Assembly (NCBI RefSeq): GCF_013282575.1
Contig: NZ_JAAAYE010000007.1
Location: 79,334-143,333, forward strand
DNA length: 64,000 nt
Source: Paraburkholderia sp. NMBU_R16
GTDB lineage: Bacteria > Pseudomonadota > Gammaproteobacteria > Burkholderiales > Burkholderiaceae
Direction of reading: 5' to 3'
Shown here: piece by piece, positions 27,837 through 39,453 of the stretch
Layout of the letters: each line of letters begins with the position of its first letter
Position numbering within the stretch: the first letter of the stretch is position 1
Notes under the pieces: model-generated
What the model was told of the DNA's origin: nothing
What the model saw: only the letters and a program-made list of their open reading frames with translations
Database searches by the model: none
Program-made: the position numbers and the translations under genes

Positions 27837-28610
27837 TCAGCCCCAGTGATCGTAATCGACGGTCAGCGGCGCGTGATCGCTGAACTTGATGTCGCGGAAA
27901 ATGGAGGTCCGTTTGGCCTTCTCGGCAATACCGGGTGTCGCGATCTGATAATCGATCCGCCACCCGACGTTCTTGGCGTAGGCTTGGCCCCGGTTGCTCC
28001 ACCACGTGTACTGCTCGGGGCGCGGATCGAGCGTGCGAAAGACATCGACATAGCCGACTTCGTCGAAAAGCCTCGTGAGCCATGCTCGCTCCTCGGGCAG
28101 GCAACCGGAGTTCTTTTGGTTGCTCTTCCAGTTCTTGATGTCGATTTCCTTGTGGACGATATTGACGTCCCCGCAGAGAATGACCTCGCGCGATTCGCGC
28201 AGCTTGGCCAGATGCGGCATGAATTCGTCCATGAAGCGGTACTTGGCCTGCTGGCGCTCCTCGCCGCTCGAACCGGACGGCACATACACCGAAACGATCG
28301 ACAGTTCGCCGAAACGCGCTTCGACATAACGACCTTCCGGATCGAATTCCGCGCTGCCGAACCCGATGATGACATCGTCGGGCTGGCGCCGCGTGTAAAG
28401 GCCCGCGCCGCTATAGCCCTTTTTGACGGCGTGCTGGAAATAGCCCGTGAAATCGTGCGGCGCAAGGAACTCGGGCGTCATGTCCTCCTGCGAACATTTG
28501 ACTTCCTGCACGCAGAGAACATCGGCCTCCTGTTCGCCGAACCATTCGAAGAAGCCTTTTTTCGCGGCAGACCGAATGCCGTTGAGGTTGGCGGTAATCA
28601 CGCGCAGCAT
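27837..28610 (-). CDS. xth: Exodeoxyribonuclease III
   Basis: AP endonuclease and 3'-5' exonuclease of base excision repair. The 257-residue protein shows the endonuclease/exonuclease/phosphatase active site: ITANLNGIRSA, CVQEVKC (metal Glu), ILCGDVNIVHKEID (Asp/Asn pair) and FSDHAPLTVDYD with the catalytic His at the C-terminus. It starts at MLRVITANLNG with GGAAAC upstream; the longer frame is not homologous. Convergent with the M48-like gene. Confidence 0.95.
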   Translation of the reverse strand: MLRVITANLNGIRSAAKKGFFEWFGEQEADVLCVQEVKCSQEDMTPEFLAPHDFTGYFQHAVKKGYSGAGLYTRRQPDDVIIGFGSAEFDPEGRYVEARFGELSIVSVYVPSGSSGEERQQAKYRFMDEFMPHLAKLRESREVILCGDVNIVHKEIDIKNWKSNQKNSGCLPEERAWLTRLFDEVGYVDVFRTLDPRPEQYTWWSNRGQAYAKNVGWRIDYQIATPGIAEKAKRTSIFRDIKFSDHAPLTVDYDHWG

Positions 28611-28678
28611 GCTCGTTTCCTTTCGTTGTTCGTTGTTCGTCGATTCGACTGCGGCCGCCCCCGATACCGACACAGGCG

Positions 28679-29518
28679 TCACACGACGGTCACGCCGGTC
28701 AGGGAAGCCTTGGCGGGCGGATACTCGAGCGAAAGACTTTCGAATACGCGCAGCAGCAATGCCGCCACCATCACGTTCCGATGCGATTTCGAGTCCGCCG
28801 GCACCACGTACCAAGGGGCGTAGTCGGTCGATGTGGCCGCCAACGTATCGCGGTAAGCCTTCTGGTAGTCATCCCATTGCTTGCGCGCATCCAGATCCGA
28901 CAGATCGAATTTCCAATGTTTGGTCGGGTCGTCGATGCGCGCCTGCAGACGGCCGCGCTGCTCTTCCTTCGAGATGTGCAGGAAACACTTGAGAATCGCC
29001 GTCCCGGAATCCGCAAGGAGCGCTTCGAAATGACGGATATGGCACGCACGGGCTGTGAATGCCTCGTCGTTCAGTTGTCCCTGCACACGCGGGACGAGCA
29101 GATCCTCGTAATGGCTCCGATTGAAAATCGTCAGCTCGCCCGCCGCGGGCGCGTGGACATGCACGCGCCAAAGAAAGTCATGTGCGGCTTCGTCGAGTGT
29201 CGGCGCGCGGAACTGCACGATGCGCAGGCCCAGCGGGTCGACCTCGTGAAATACCGCGCGAATCGTGCCGTCCTTGCCGCTCGTATCCATGCCCTGCAAG
29301 ATCAGCAGGACACGCTCGCGGCGTTGCGCGTGCAAGCGCTCCTGCATTTCGTCGAGTTGGACGGCGAGCGCCGCCAGCCGCTCGCGATCGGCCTGCTTCG
29401 TGCGGGCCGAGAACGGCTTGTCGGCCGGATCGAAGTCTGTCAGATCGAAGGCGTCGCTCTTGTTGCCGCTGTCGAAGAACGGGACTCGGAAGTCGTCCAA
29501 ATGCGCTCGTTTTACCAT
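28679..29518 (-). CDS. Polyphosphate kinase 2 family protein
   Basis: PPK2-type nucleotide kinase that moves phosphate between polyphosphate and nucleotides. The 279-residue protein has Walker A GMDTSGKDGT (about residues 68-77), the lid and Walker B region FNRSHYEDLLVPRV, and the PPK2 signature HISKEEQRGRLQARI followed by DPTKHWKF. Single-domain PPK2s may use AMP, ADP or both; the class is not certain. An alternative ATG lies four codons upstream. Confidence 0.9.
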   Translation of the reverse strand: MVKRAHLDDFRVPFFDSGNKSDAFDLTDFDPADKPFSARTKQADRERLAALAVQLDEMQERLHAQRRERVLLILQGMDTSGKDGTIRAVFHEVDPLGLRIVQFRAPTLDEAAHDFLWRVHVHAPAAGELTIFNRSHYEDLLVPRVQGQLNDEAFTARACHIRHFEALLADSGTAILKCFLHISKEEQRGRLQARIDDPTKHWKFDLSDLDARKQWDDYQKAYRDTLAATSTDYAPWYVVPADSKSHRNVMVAALLLRVFESLSLEYPPAKASLTGVTVV

Positions 29519-29557
29519 GACTTCATTCACGCCTTTCGAAGCCGCTGCCGTGCCGCA

Positions 29558-31033
29558 TCATGAGAGCTTCTTCTTCAGTAGCTCGTTGACCTGCTGCGGA
29601 TTGGCCTTTCCTTTCGTAGCCTTCATCGCCTGCCCAATCAGCGCGTTGAACGCCTTTTCCTTGCCGGCCCGGTACTCCTCGACCGATTTCGGATTGGCCG
29701 CCAGCACGTCATCGATGATCGCTTCGAGTGCGCCCGTATCGGAGATCTGCTTCAGGCCCTTGGCTTCGATGATGCGATCCGCCGCAGCGTCGTCGGTCGC
29801 CTTCTCGTCCCAAATCGCGAGGAAGATCTCCTTGGCGATCTTGTTCGATATGGTGCCGTCGGCGATCCGTTGCAGCACGAGCGCCAACTGCGCCGCGGAC
29901 ACCGGGCACGCGCCGATCTCGAGACCATCGCGATTCAGTTGCGACGAGACCTCGCCCATCAGCCAGTTCGCGGCCGTTTTCGCCTGCGAGGCGCCGAGCT
30001 TCGCCACGACAGCCTCGAAGTAGGCCGCCATTGCCTTGCTCGATGTCAGCACCGCTGCATCGTAGGGCGTCAACCCGTATTGCTGCACGAACCGTTCCTG
30101 CATCGCGGCCGGCAATTCGGGCATCTCGAGCTTCACGCGCTCGATCCATCCCGCATCGATCACGAGCGGCATCAGGTCCGGGTCGGGGAAATAGCGATAG
30201 TCGTGCGCGTCTTCCTTGCTGCGCATCGAGCGCGTCTCGCGCTTGTCCGGATCGTAAAGACGCGTTTCCTGAACCACGGTGCCGCCGTCCTCGATCAGCT
30301 CGATCTGCCGGCGCACCTCGTATTGAATCGCCTCTTCGAGAAAACGGAACGAATTGAGATTCTTGATCTCGGCGCGGGTACCGAATTGCTCTTGGCCTAC
30401 GGGGCGCACAGAAACGTTGGCGTCGCAGCGGAACGAGCCTTCCTGCATGTTGCCGTCGCAAATGCCCAGCCAGACGACGAGCGCGTGGAGCGACTTCGCG
30501 TAAGCGACGGCCTCCGCCGCGCTGCGCATGTCGGGCTCCGTCACGATCTCGAGCAGCGGCGTGCCGGCACGGTTCAGATCGATACCCGTCATGCCGGCGA
30601 AATCCTCGTGCAACGATTTGCCGGCATCTTCCTCGAGGTGAGCGCGCGTCAAATGGATCGTCTTTTCATATGCGGCGGTGCCCGTCTTCTCGTTGGCCGG
30701 AACCTGGATCGTGATCGCGCCACCCTGCACGACGGGGATTTCGTACTGGCTGATCTGGTAGCCCTTGGGCAGATCGGGGTAGAAGTAGTTCTTGCGCGCA
30801 AAAATGCTGCGCGGCGCGACCGTCGCGCCGACGGCGAGTCCCAGACGAATCGCCCGCTCGACCGCTCCCTTGTTCATGACCGGCAACACGCCGGGCAGCG
30901 CCAGATCGACGGCGCATGCCTGCGTGTTGGGCTCCGCGCCGAAGCGCGTAGAGGCGCCCGAAAAGATCTTCGAGGCTGTCGAGAGCTGCGCGTGCGTCTC
31001 GATGCCGATTACGACTTCCCACTGCATGGTCAT
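29558..31033 (-). CDS. gatB: Glu-tRNA(Gln)/Asp-tRNA(Asn) amidotransferase subunit B
   Basis: Kinase and tRNA-binding subunit of the GatCAB amidotransferase that makes Gln-tRNA (and/or Asn-tRNA) by transamidation. The 491-residue protein begins [22 protein letters not shown] and has the FPDPDLMPL block and the C-terminal YqeY-like tail ending in [11 protein letters not shown]. The start overlaps the gatA stop (ATGA); an ATG two codons later is equally possible. Confidence 0.96.
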   Translation of the reverse strand: MTMQWEVVIGIETHAQLSTASKIFSGASTRFGAEPNTQACAVDLALPGVLPVMNKGAVERAIRLGLAVGATVAPRSIFARKNYFYPDLPKGYQISQYEIPVVQGGAITIQVPANEKTGTAAYEKTIHLTRAHLEEDAGKSLHEDFAGMTGIDLNRAGTPLLEIVTEPDMRSAAEAVAYAKSLHALVVWLGICDGNMQEGSFRCDANVSVRPVGQEQFGTRAEIKNLNSFRFLEEAIQYEVRRQIELIEDGGTVVQETRLYDPDKRETRSMRSKEDAHDYRYFPDPDLMPLVIDAGWIERVKLEMPELPAAMQERFVQQYGLTPYDAAVLTSSKAMAAYFEAVVAKLGASQAKTAANWLMGEVSSQLNRDGLEIGACPVSAAQLALVLQRIADGTISNKIAKEIFLAIWDEKATDDAAADRIIEAKGLKQISDTGALEAIIDDVLAANPKSVEEYRAGKEKAFNALIGQAMKATKGKANPQQVNELLKKKLS

Positions 31034-32517
31034 GCCTCCGGCGCTTGTTGCTGCCAGTCCGTCGCGCGCTGATACGCGTGAGCGATCTGCAACATACGGG
31101 CCTCGTTGAAGTAATTGCCGATGATCTGCAAGCCCACCGGGCGCTTTGCGCCCGCGCCGGCGCCGAAACCGCAAGGCACGCTCATGCCGGGCAGGCCGGC
31201 CAGGCTCACCGAGAGCGTGTAGACATCCGCCAGATACATCTGCACGGGGTCGTCGCCTTTTGCGCCGATATCCCATGCGACCGTTGGCGCGACAGGCCCC
31301 ATGATGACATCGCAGTGGTGGAAGGCTTCCTGGAAATCCTGTGCGATGATGCGGCGAATCTTCTGTGCCTGCAGGTAGTAGGCATCGTAGTACCCGTGCG
31401 AGAGCACGTACGTCCCGACGAGAATACGGCGCTTGACCTCCGGGCCGAACCCTTCGGCGCGCGACTTCTTGTACATGTCGAGCAGGTCGCGGTACTGAGC
31501 CGCGCGGTGACCGTAGCGCACGCCGTCGAAACGCGACAGGTTCGACGATGCCTCGGCCGGCGCGATCACGTAGTAGACCGGAATCGACAGCTCGGTCTTC
31601 GGCAGCGAAACCGGCACGAGCGTCGCGCCGAGCGCCTCGTACTCCTTGAGCGCGGCGTCGACGGCCTCGCGGACGTCATCGGCCAGACCGGCGCCGAAAT
31701 ACTCGTTCGGCAAGCCGATGCGCAGGCCGGCAAGCGGTTTGTCCGCGCTGCCCGAGGCATCCCAGGGCTTGTCGAGATAACGCCCGAAATCCTCGTCCTC
31801 TCTCGCAAGGCTCGTGGAATCGCGTTCATCGAAACCGGCCATCGCATTGAGCAGCAGCGCACAATCCGCGGCGCTCTGCGCCATGGGCCCACCCTGGTCC
31901 AGCGACGACGCGAACGCGATCATGCCGTAACGCGATACGCGGCCGTAGGTGGGCTTGATGCCCGTCACGCCTGAAAACGACGCAGGTTGACGGATCGAGC
32001 CTCCCGTATCGGTGGCGGTCGCGGCGGGCGCGAGCCGGGCGGCGACGGCCGCGGCCGAGCCGCCCGACGAGCCCCCCGGTACGGCTCGCGTATCCCATGG
32101 ATTACGCACCGGCCCGAAGGCGGAGTTCTCGTTCGACGAGCCCATCGCGAACTCGTCCATGTTGGTCTTGCCGAGCGTCACCATGCCGGCTCGCGCGAGC
32201 CGCTCGACGACGGTCGCATCGAACGGGCTCTCGTAGCCGGCGAGCATTTTGGAGCCGGCCGTGGAGTGCCAGCCGCGCGTCACGAACACGTCCTTGTGGG
32301 CCACCGGCACCCCGGTGAGCGGGCCGGCGTCGCCCGCGGCGATACGGGCGTCGGCCGCGCGCGCGGCCTGGAGCGTACGCTCGGGCGCGACTTCGATGAA
32401 GGCGTTCAATTCGCGCGCGGATTCGATCCGCTCGAGAAAGAGCTGCGCGAGCTCGACGGCCGAGATCTGCCGCGTCGCGAGCGCGCGGGAGAGCTCGGTC
32501 AAACTGTTGGCGTGCAT
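31030..32517 (-). CDS. gatA: Glu-tRNA(Gln)/Asp-tRNA(Asn) amidotransferase subunit A
   Basis: Amidase subunit that releases ammonia from glutamine. The 495-residue protein has the Ser-cisSer-Lys catalytic set of the amidase signature family: Lys in [10 protein letters not shown], the Gly/Ser-rich [18 protein letters not shown] and the nucleophile in [13 protein letters not shown]. It is the middle gene of gatC-gatA-gatB on the minus strand. Confidence 0.97.
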   Translation of the reverse strand: MHANSLTELSRALATRQISAVELAQLFLERIESARELNAFIEVAPERTLQAARAADARIAAGDAGPLTGVPVAHKDVFVTRGWHSTAGSKMLAGYESPFDATVVERLARAGMVTLGKTNMDEFAMGSSNENSAFGPVRNPWDTRAVPGGSSGGSAAAVAARLAPAATATDTGGSIRQPASFSGVTGIKPTYGRVSRYGMIAFASSLDQGGPMAQSAADCALLLNAMAGFDERDSTSLAREDEDFGRYLDKPWDASGSADKPLAGLRIGLPNEYFGAGLADDVREAVDAALKEYEALGATLVPVSLPKTELSIPVYYVIAPAEASSNLSRFDGVRYGHRAAQYRDLLDMYKKSRAEGFGPEVKRRILVGTYVLSHGYYDAYYLQAQKIRRIIAQDFQEAFHHCDVIMGPVAPTVAWDIGAKGDDPVQMYLADVYTLSVSLAGLPGMSVPCGFGAGAGAKRPVGLQIIGNYFNEARMLQIAHAYQRATDWQQQAPEA

Positions 32518-32550
32518 GTCTGGTTCGTTCCTGTCTTGAAGACGATTCGG

Positions 32551-32850
32551 TTACTCGATCACCTTCGGTACGAGGTAAAGGCCGTCCTGGACGGCCGGCG
32601 CGCACTGCTGGTTGGCTTCGCGTTCGACTGTTTCCGTGACGGCATCGTCCCGGAGCCGCAACGCGACATCCTCGATCTGCTCGATCGGATGCGCGAGCGG
32701 GGCGATGCCGGCCGTGTCGACCGCCTGCATCTGCTCGACGAGGCCGAAAAATTCGTTGAGCTGGGCGAGCGTCGGCTCGGCGTCCGCCTCGGGCAGCTCG
32801 AGCCGCGCGAGATGGGCGATGCGTTTCACATCGGTCAGGGTCAAGGCCAT
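32551..32850 (-). CDS. gatC: Glu-tRNA(Gln)/Asp-tRNA(Asn) amidotransferase subunit C
   Basis: Small linker subunit that clamps GatA and GatB together. The 99-residue protein has the family pattern [12 protein letters not shown] at its start and the central [22 protein letters not shown]. The Met at 32850 (MALTLTDV) is favoured over one three codons upstream. First gene of the gat operon. Confidence 0.95.
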   Translation of the reverse strand: MALTLTDVKRIAHLARLELPEADAEPTLAQLNEFFGLVEQMQAVDTAGIAPLAHPIEQIEDVALRLRDDAVTETVEREANQQCAPAVQDGLYLVPKVIE

Positions 32851-34288
<1,438 letters not shown>

Positions 34289-34387
34289 TGAGCTTCGCGG
34301 GCGCAGCGCACACGCTATCGCCGGGTCTCCCGGTGCGCTGAAGCACTGCGCCGTCGCCCGCTCACGATCACGCCCCCGGCGTCGACC

Positions 34388-35494
34388 ATGGAATACAGTC
34401 CGCCGCCTCTGTTCAAGCAAGGCCCGTCCGCGCTTGCGCGGCTCATTTTCTTCGTTGCACTCGCACTTGCGCTGCTGATCTCGGACGCGCGTTTCAAAAC
34501 GCTCGAAATCGTGCGTGGCGTGCTCGACGTCGGACTCTACCCGCTGCAGCGCGCGGCACTGGTCCCGCGCGATCTCGCGCTCGGTGCCACGAGCTTTGCG
34601 GTGTCGACGGTTACGTTGCGCAGCGACAACCAGAAGCTCGCCGCGAAAAATCTTCAGCTGTCGGTCGAAGCCAATCTGAACGCCTCGCTGGCGGCGCAAA
34701 ACGCTCACCTGCGGGCATTGCTCGATCTGAGCCACGAAATCGGCACCCAAACGACACCTGCGGAAATCCAATACGACACGCGCGATCCGTTCACGCAAAA
34801 GGTCGTGATCGGCCGTGGTTCGCAGCAAGGCATCCAGAACGGCTCGCCCGTCGTCAGCGAAGACGGCATGATCGGACAGGTCACGCGCGTGTTCCCGATG
34901 CAATCCGAGGTGACGCTGCTCACCGACAAGGATCAGGCCGTGCCCGTGCAGATCGTGCGCACGGGGCTGCGTGGCGTCGTCTATGGCACTCCCGCGGGCA
35001 ACGCGCTGGAGCTGCGCTTCGTGCCGATCAGCGCCGATATCGTTGCCGGCGACGAACTCGTGACAAGCGGGCTCGATGGCGTCTATCCGCCCGGATTGCC
35101 CGTTGCGAAGGTAGCGCGCGTCGACAAACTGGCCGATACGGCGTTCGCGCGCGTGATTTGCGTGCCTGTCGCCAAAGTGCGCGGTGCGCGCGACGTCCTC
35201 GTTCTTCATTACCAGAGCAATCTGCCGCCACGTCCGGAGCCCCAGCCGGAGCCCGGCGCGAAAGACGGGAAGGGCAAGAAAGCCGGCAAGGCCACGGATA
35301 AAGGGCAAAAAGGCGAGAAAGCGGCAGACAAGGCAGCCGAGAAGGCCACGGAAAAAAGCCCCGGCTCGGAAAAGGGCGCAGCGAACAGCCTGCCGAAAGC
35401 GGGCGAGCAACCGACGGTTTCGCAGCCGCCCGCGGCGAAGCCAGCCGATCGCGCAACGACGCGAGCCGCGGTGCCGGCGGGAGCGCAGCGATGA
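34388..35494 (+). CDS. mreC: Rod shape-determining protein MreC
   Basis: Membrane-anchored periplasmic scaffold that links MreB with the elongation machinery. One membrane segment lies near residues 18-35, then a coiled coil (about 75-110) and the MreC beta-barrel domains (VVIGRGSQQGIQNGSPVV, ELRFVPISADIVAGDELVTSG). The C-terminal 80 residues are an unusual Lys/Ala/Glu-rich low-complexity tail. It overlaps mreD by four bases. Confidence 0.95.
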   Translation: MEYSPPPLFKQGPSALARLIFFVALALALLISDARFKTLEIVRGVLDVGLYPLQRAALVPRDLALGATSFAVSTVTLRSDNQKLAAKNLQLSVEANLNASLAAQNAHLRALLDLSHEIGTQTTPAEIQYDTRDPFTQKVVIGRGSQQGIQNGSPVVSEDGMIGQVTRVFPMQSEVTLLTDKDQAVPVQIVRTGLRGVVYGTPAGNALELRFVPISADIVAGDELVTSGLDGVYPPGLPVAKVARVDKLADTAFARVICVPVAKVRGARDVLVLHYQSNLPPRPEPQPEPGAKDGKGKKAGKATDKGQKGEKAADKAAEKATEKSPGSEKGAANSLPKAGEQPTVSQPPAAKPADRATTRAAVPAGAQR

Positions 35495-36003
35495 ACCGTC
35501 CGCAATACATCCTGCTGCCGGTCAATCCGTACTTCATCGCGTTCAGTCTCGCCGCCGCGTTCTTGCTGAATCTGATGCCGTGGGGCCATCTCATCGGCGT
35601 GCCGGACTTCGTCGCGCTCGTCGTCCTGTTCTGGAACGTGCATCAGCCGCGCAAGGTCGGCATGGGCATCGCGTTTTTTCTCGGCTTGCTGATGGATGTA
35701 CACGATGCAAGCCTGCTCGGCGAGCACGCCCTCGCTTACACGTTGCTTTCCTACGGGGCGATCACGATCCACCGGCGCGTACTGTGGATGCCGCGCGGCC
35801 TGCAGGTGTTCGCCGTGGCGCCGCTGCTCGTCATCGCCCAACTCGTGCCGTTCATTACACGGCTCTTGATGGGCGCAGCATTCCCGGGCTGGGGCTATCT
35901 CGTGCACGGCTTCGTGGAAGCGGCGCTCTGGCCGCTTGCCTGCACGCTGCTGTTGATGCCGCAACGCCGTCCGGCCGATCCCGACGACACGCGGCCCATC
36001 TGA
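35491..36003 (+). CDS. mreD: Rod shape-determining protein MreD
   Basis: A 170-residue, five-to-six-helix inner-membrane protein of the elongasome. The family region FFLGLLMDVHDASLLGEHAL is clear. It starts inside the end of mreC (ATGA) and is followed 19 bases later by mrdA, in the conserved mreBCD-mrdA-rodA order. Confidence 0.94.
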   Translation: MNRPQYILLPVNPYFIAFSLAAAFLLNLMPWGHLIGVPDFVALVVLFWNVHQPRKVGMGIAFFLGLLMDVHDASLLGEHALAYTLLSYGAITIHRRVLWMPRGLQVFAVAPLLVIAQLVPFITRLLMGAAFPGWGYLVHGFVEAALWPLACTLLLMPQRRPADPDDTRPI

Positions 36004-36022
36004 GCATGCCGAGCTCGCGCGC

Positions 36023-38278
36023 ATGACCGAATTCAAGAACACCCAGCAGCAGCTCTCGCGGTTTCGCGTGCGCGTCGCCGCCGCGGGCCTGTTCGTGCTC
36101 GTGTGCTTCGGGCTGCTCGTCTTCCGTTTTCTGTTTCTGCAGGTCTGGCATTACAGCAAGTACTCGCTGCAGGCCGACGAAAACCGCATCTCGGTGGCGC
36201 CGATCGTGCCGAATCGCGGCGTCATCACCGATCGCAACGGCGTCGTACTCGCGCGCAACTACTCGGCTTATACGCTCGAAATCACGCCCTCGAAGCTCGA
36301 CGATTCGCTCGAAAACGTCATCGACAAACTCGCCACCGTCGTCAACATCGACGCGGTCGATCGGCGCCGCTTCAAAAAGCTTCTCGAGGATTCGAAGAAC
36401 TTCGAGAGCCTGCCGATCCGCACCCGCCTCACCGATGAGGAAGTCGCGCGCTTCACGGCTCAGCGCTTTCGTTTTCCCGGTGTCGATGTCCGCGCGCGGC
36501 TGTTCCGTCAATATCCGCTGGGCATGACGGCGGCACACGTAATCGGCTATATCGGGCGGATCTCGCAGCGCGATCAGGAGCGCATCGACGCGGCCAGCGA
36601 GCAAAACGACAGCGATCCGGATCATTACGATCCGCGGCTCGACGCGAACAATTACAAGGGCACCGACTACATCGGCAAGATCGGCGTCGAGCAAAGCTAC
36701 GAGACGGAGCTGCATGGGCTGACGGGTTTCGAGGAAGTGGAAGTCACGGCCGGCGGCCGCCCGGTGCGCACGCTGTCGCGCACGCAGGCGACGCCGGGCA
36801 ACAATCTCGTGCTGTCGCTCGACATCGGGCTGCAGCAAGTGGCCGAGCAGGCGTTCGCGGGAAGGCGCGGGGCGCTCGTGGCCATCGAGCCCGCGACGGG
36901 TGACGTGCTCGCGTTCGTGTCAGCGCCGAGTTTCGACCCCAACGCGTTCGTGGACGGCATCGATCAGCCGACCTGGGATGCGCTGAACAACTCGCCGGAC
37001 CATCCGCTTTTGAATCGGCCGCTTCACAGTGCCTATCCGCCGGGCTCGACTTACAAGCCGTTCATGGCGCTGGCCGCGCTTGCGCTGAAAAAGCGGACGC
37101 CGGAATGGGGATTCCACGATCCGGGCTTTTATACGTTCGCGGGCCACACGTTCCGCAATGACGTGCCCCAGGGGCAGGGCTGGATCGACATGAACCGCGC
37201 GATCATGGTGTCGAACGACACCTACTTCTACATGCTCGCGCACGATCTCGGCGTCAATGCGATCGCCAATTTCATGAAGCCCTGGGGTTTCGGGCAGATC
37301 ACGGGCATCGATATCGCGGGCGAGGCGCGCGGCATTCTGCCTTCGACCGACTGGAAGAAAAAGGCATATCGCAAGCCCGAACAGCAGCGCTGGTACGAAG
37401 GCGAAACGATCAGCCTCGGGATCGGCCAGGGTTATAACTCGTTCACGATGCTGCAGCTCGCGCACGCCACGGCGACGCTCGCCAATGACGGCGTCATCAT
37501 GCGGCCGCACCTCGTCAAGGAAATCGAGAACCCGATCACGCATCAGATGCGCCTCACGGTGCCGCACGAAAGCGGACGCATCACCACCGTCACGCAATCC
37601 GATCTCGATCTCGTGAAACGGGCGATGGTTGCCGTCACGAGCAATCCGTCCGGCACCGCCTATCAGGTTTTTCGCAATGCGCCCTATCTCGTCGGCGGCA
37701 AGACGGGGACGGCGCAGGTGTTTTCGTTGCAGGGCCAGAAATATCATGGCGGCGCGCTGGCCGAGCATTTGCGCGACCATTCGCTTTTCATCGCGTTTGC
37801 GCCGGCCGACCATCCTCAAATCGCCGTTGCGCTCATCGTCGAAAACGGCGGCTGGGGGGCGAGCGTGGCTGCGCCGATCGTGCACAGCGTGCTCGACTAC
37901 TACCTGCTTCAGCGCAACAAGCCCGGTGTGCTGCAAGCCGCCGTCGCGACCGCGGCCTCGGCCACGCAGGCGCCGTCGGAGCCGGCAATCGGGCAAGCCA
38001 CCGCTGCGCAGCCGGCCAGCGCCGTCACGCCGGTGACGGTCGCACCCGGCTTCAAGCCGCTGCCGCTGCCCGACGTTCCGGCCTCGGCGGCCGCGGCGCC
38101 GGCACCGTCGGCGGCCGCTTCACAGCCCGCACCGCAGCCCGCGCCGCAGCCCGCGCCGACACCGCCCAAGCGTCACACCGGATCCGACGAGGCCATGGCG
38201 CCGGCGCGCGACAATCGCGCGGTGCGGACATCGGGCACGGCGAGCGCGATGCCGGCTTCGGCCGGTGCCGACGACTAA
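36023..38278 (+). CDS. mrdA: Penicillin-binding protein 2 (peptidoglycan DD-transpeptidase)
   Basis: Class B PBP that cross-links lateral-wall peptidoglycan with RodA. One membrane anchor at about residues 18-42, then the dimerisation domain, then the transpeptidase domain with S342-T-Y-K (nucleophile Ser342), S397-N-D and K560-T-G motifs. At 751 residues it is longer than E. coli PBP2 (633) mainly because of a roughly 120-residue Ala/Pro-rich C-terminal tail with PAPQ repeats. Confidence 0.96.
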   Translation: MTEFKNTQQQLSRFRVRVAAAGLFVLVCFGLLVFRFLFLQVWHYSKYSLQADENRISVAPIVPNRGVITDRNGVVLARNYSAYTLEITPSKLDDSLENVIDKLATVVNIDAVDRRRFKKLLEDSKNFESLPIRTRLTDEEVARFTAQRFRFPGVDVRARLFRQYPLGMTAAHVIGYIGRISQRDQERIDAASEQNDSDPDHYDPRLDANNYKGTDYIGKIGVEQSYETELHGLTGFEEVEVTAGGRPVRTLSRTQATPGNNLVLSLDIGLQQVAEQAFAGRRGALVAIEPATGDVLAFVSAPSFDPNAFVDGIDQPTWDALNNSPDHPLLNRPLHSAYPPGSTYKPFMALAALALKKRTPEWGFHDPGFYTFAGHTFRNDVPQGQGWIDMNRAIMVSNDTYFYMLAHDLGVNAIANFMKPWGFGQITGIDIAGEARGILPSTDWKKKAYRKPEQQRWYEGETISLGIGQGYNSFTMLQLAHATATLANDGVIMRPHLVKEIENPITHQMRLTVPHESGRITTVTQSDLDLVKRAMVAVTSNPSGTAYQVFRNAPYLVGGKTGTAQVFSLQGQKYHGGALAEHLRDHSLFIAFAPADHPQIAVALIVENGGWGASVAAPIVHSVLDYYLLQRNKPGVLQAAVATAASATQAPSEPAIGQATAAQPASAVTPVTVAPGFKPLPLPDVPASAAAAPAPSAAASQPAPQPAPQPAPTPPKRHTGSDEAMAPARDNRAVRTSGTASAMPASAGADD

Positions 38279-38289
38279 CGGAGGGCCAC

Positions 38290-39438
38290 TTGAACTTCGA
38301 TAAACGGATCTGGCTCGAACGGCTCAAGAGCATGTTCATCGGCTTCGACCGCCCACTCGCGCTGACTGTCTTTCTGCTGCTTTGCGTCGGTATCGTCACG
38401 CTATACAGCGCGAGCCTCGACGTTCCCGGGCGCGTGGAAGATCAAATGCGCAACATCGTGCTCACGTTCTTGCTGATGTGGGTGCTCGCCACCGTGCCGC
38501 CGACCACCCTCATGCGCTTCGCCGTGCCGCTCTACACGTTCGGTATCGCGCTGCTCGTGGGCGTAGCGGCCTTCGGCATCACGAAAAAGGGCGCCAAACG
38601 ATGGATCAACGTCGGTGTCGTCATTCAACCGTCCGAGATCCTCAAAATCGCGACGCCGCTGATGCTGGCCTGGTACTACCAAAAACGCGAAGCCGGCCTG
38701 CGCTGGTACGACTTCATCGTAGGTTTCGCCTTGTTGCTGCTGCCGGTCGGCCTGATCGCCAAGCAGCCCGATCTCGGCACGGCGATGCTCGTGTTCGCGG
38801 CCGGCTTCTTCGTCATTTACTTTGCGGGGCTCTCGTTCAAATTGATCGCGCCCGTGTTGATCGCGGTGGTCATCGGCGCCAGCTCGGTCGCCGTTTTTCA
38901 GGATCGGATCTGTCAGCCCGAAGTGCAATGGCCGCTCATGCACGATTACCAGAAGCACCGCATCTGCACGCTGCTCGATCCGACGTCCGACCCGCTCGGC
39001 AAGGGCTTCCATACGATCCAGGCGGTCATCGCGATCGGTTCGGGCGGACCGCTCGGCAAGGGCTGGCTAAAAGGCACGCAGGCCCACCTCGACTTCATCC
39101 CCGAAAAACATACGGACTTCATCTTCGCCGTTTTTTCCGAGGAGTTCGGGCTCATCGGCGAAGTGGTGCTGCTATTGCTCTATACGGCGTTGATCGCGCG
39201 CGGTTTGTTCATCGCTGCCAATGGCGCCACATTGTTCGGGCGATTGCTGGCCGGTTCGCTGACGATGGCGTTTTTCACCTACGCGTTCGTCAATATCGGC
39301 ATGGTGAGCGGGGTCCTGCCCGTCGTGGGCGTGCCCTTGCCGTTCATGAGCTACGGCGGTACCGCGCTGACGACGCTCGGCATCGCCGTGGGCCTCATCA
39401 TGAGCGTCGGGCGGCATAAACGGCTGATGAAAAGCTGA
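38290..39438 (+). CDS. rodA: Rod shape-determining protein RodA (SEDS glycosyltransferase)
   Basis: SEDS-family peptidoglycan polymerase that works with PBP2. The 382-residue protein has about ten membrane helices and the signature blocks KKGAKRWINVG, QPSEILKIATPLM, KQPDLGTAMLV and GVPLPFMSYGGTAL. It starts at TTG, 11 bases after mrdA, with GGAGGG upstream; an ATG a few codons in (MFIGFDRP) is the alternative. Confidence 0.95.
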   Translation: MNFDKRIWLERLKSMFIGFDRPLALTVFLLLCVGIVTLYSASLDVPGRVEDQMRNIVLTFLLMWVLATVPPTTLMRFAVPLYTFGIALLVGVAAFGITKKGAKRWINVGVVIQPSEILKIATPLMLAWYYQKREAGLRWYDFIVGFALLLLPVGLIAKQPDLGTAMLVFAAGFFVIYFAGLSFKLIAPVLIAVVIGASSVAVFQDRICQPEVQWPLMHDYQKHRICTLLDPTSDPLGKGFHTIQAVIAIGSGGPLGKGWLKGTQAHLDFIPEKHTDFIFAVFSEEFGLIGEVVLLLLYTALIARGLFIAANGATLFGRLLAGSLTMAFFTYAFVNIGMVSGVLPVVGVPLPFMSYGGTALTTLGIAVGLIMSVGRHKRLMKS

Positions 39439-39453
39439 ACCGCCGGGCAGCGT

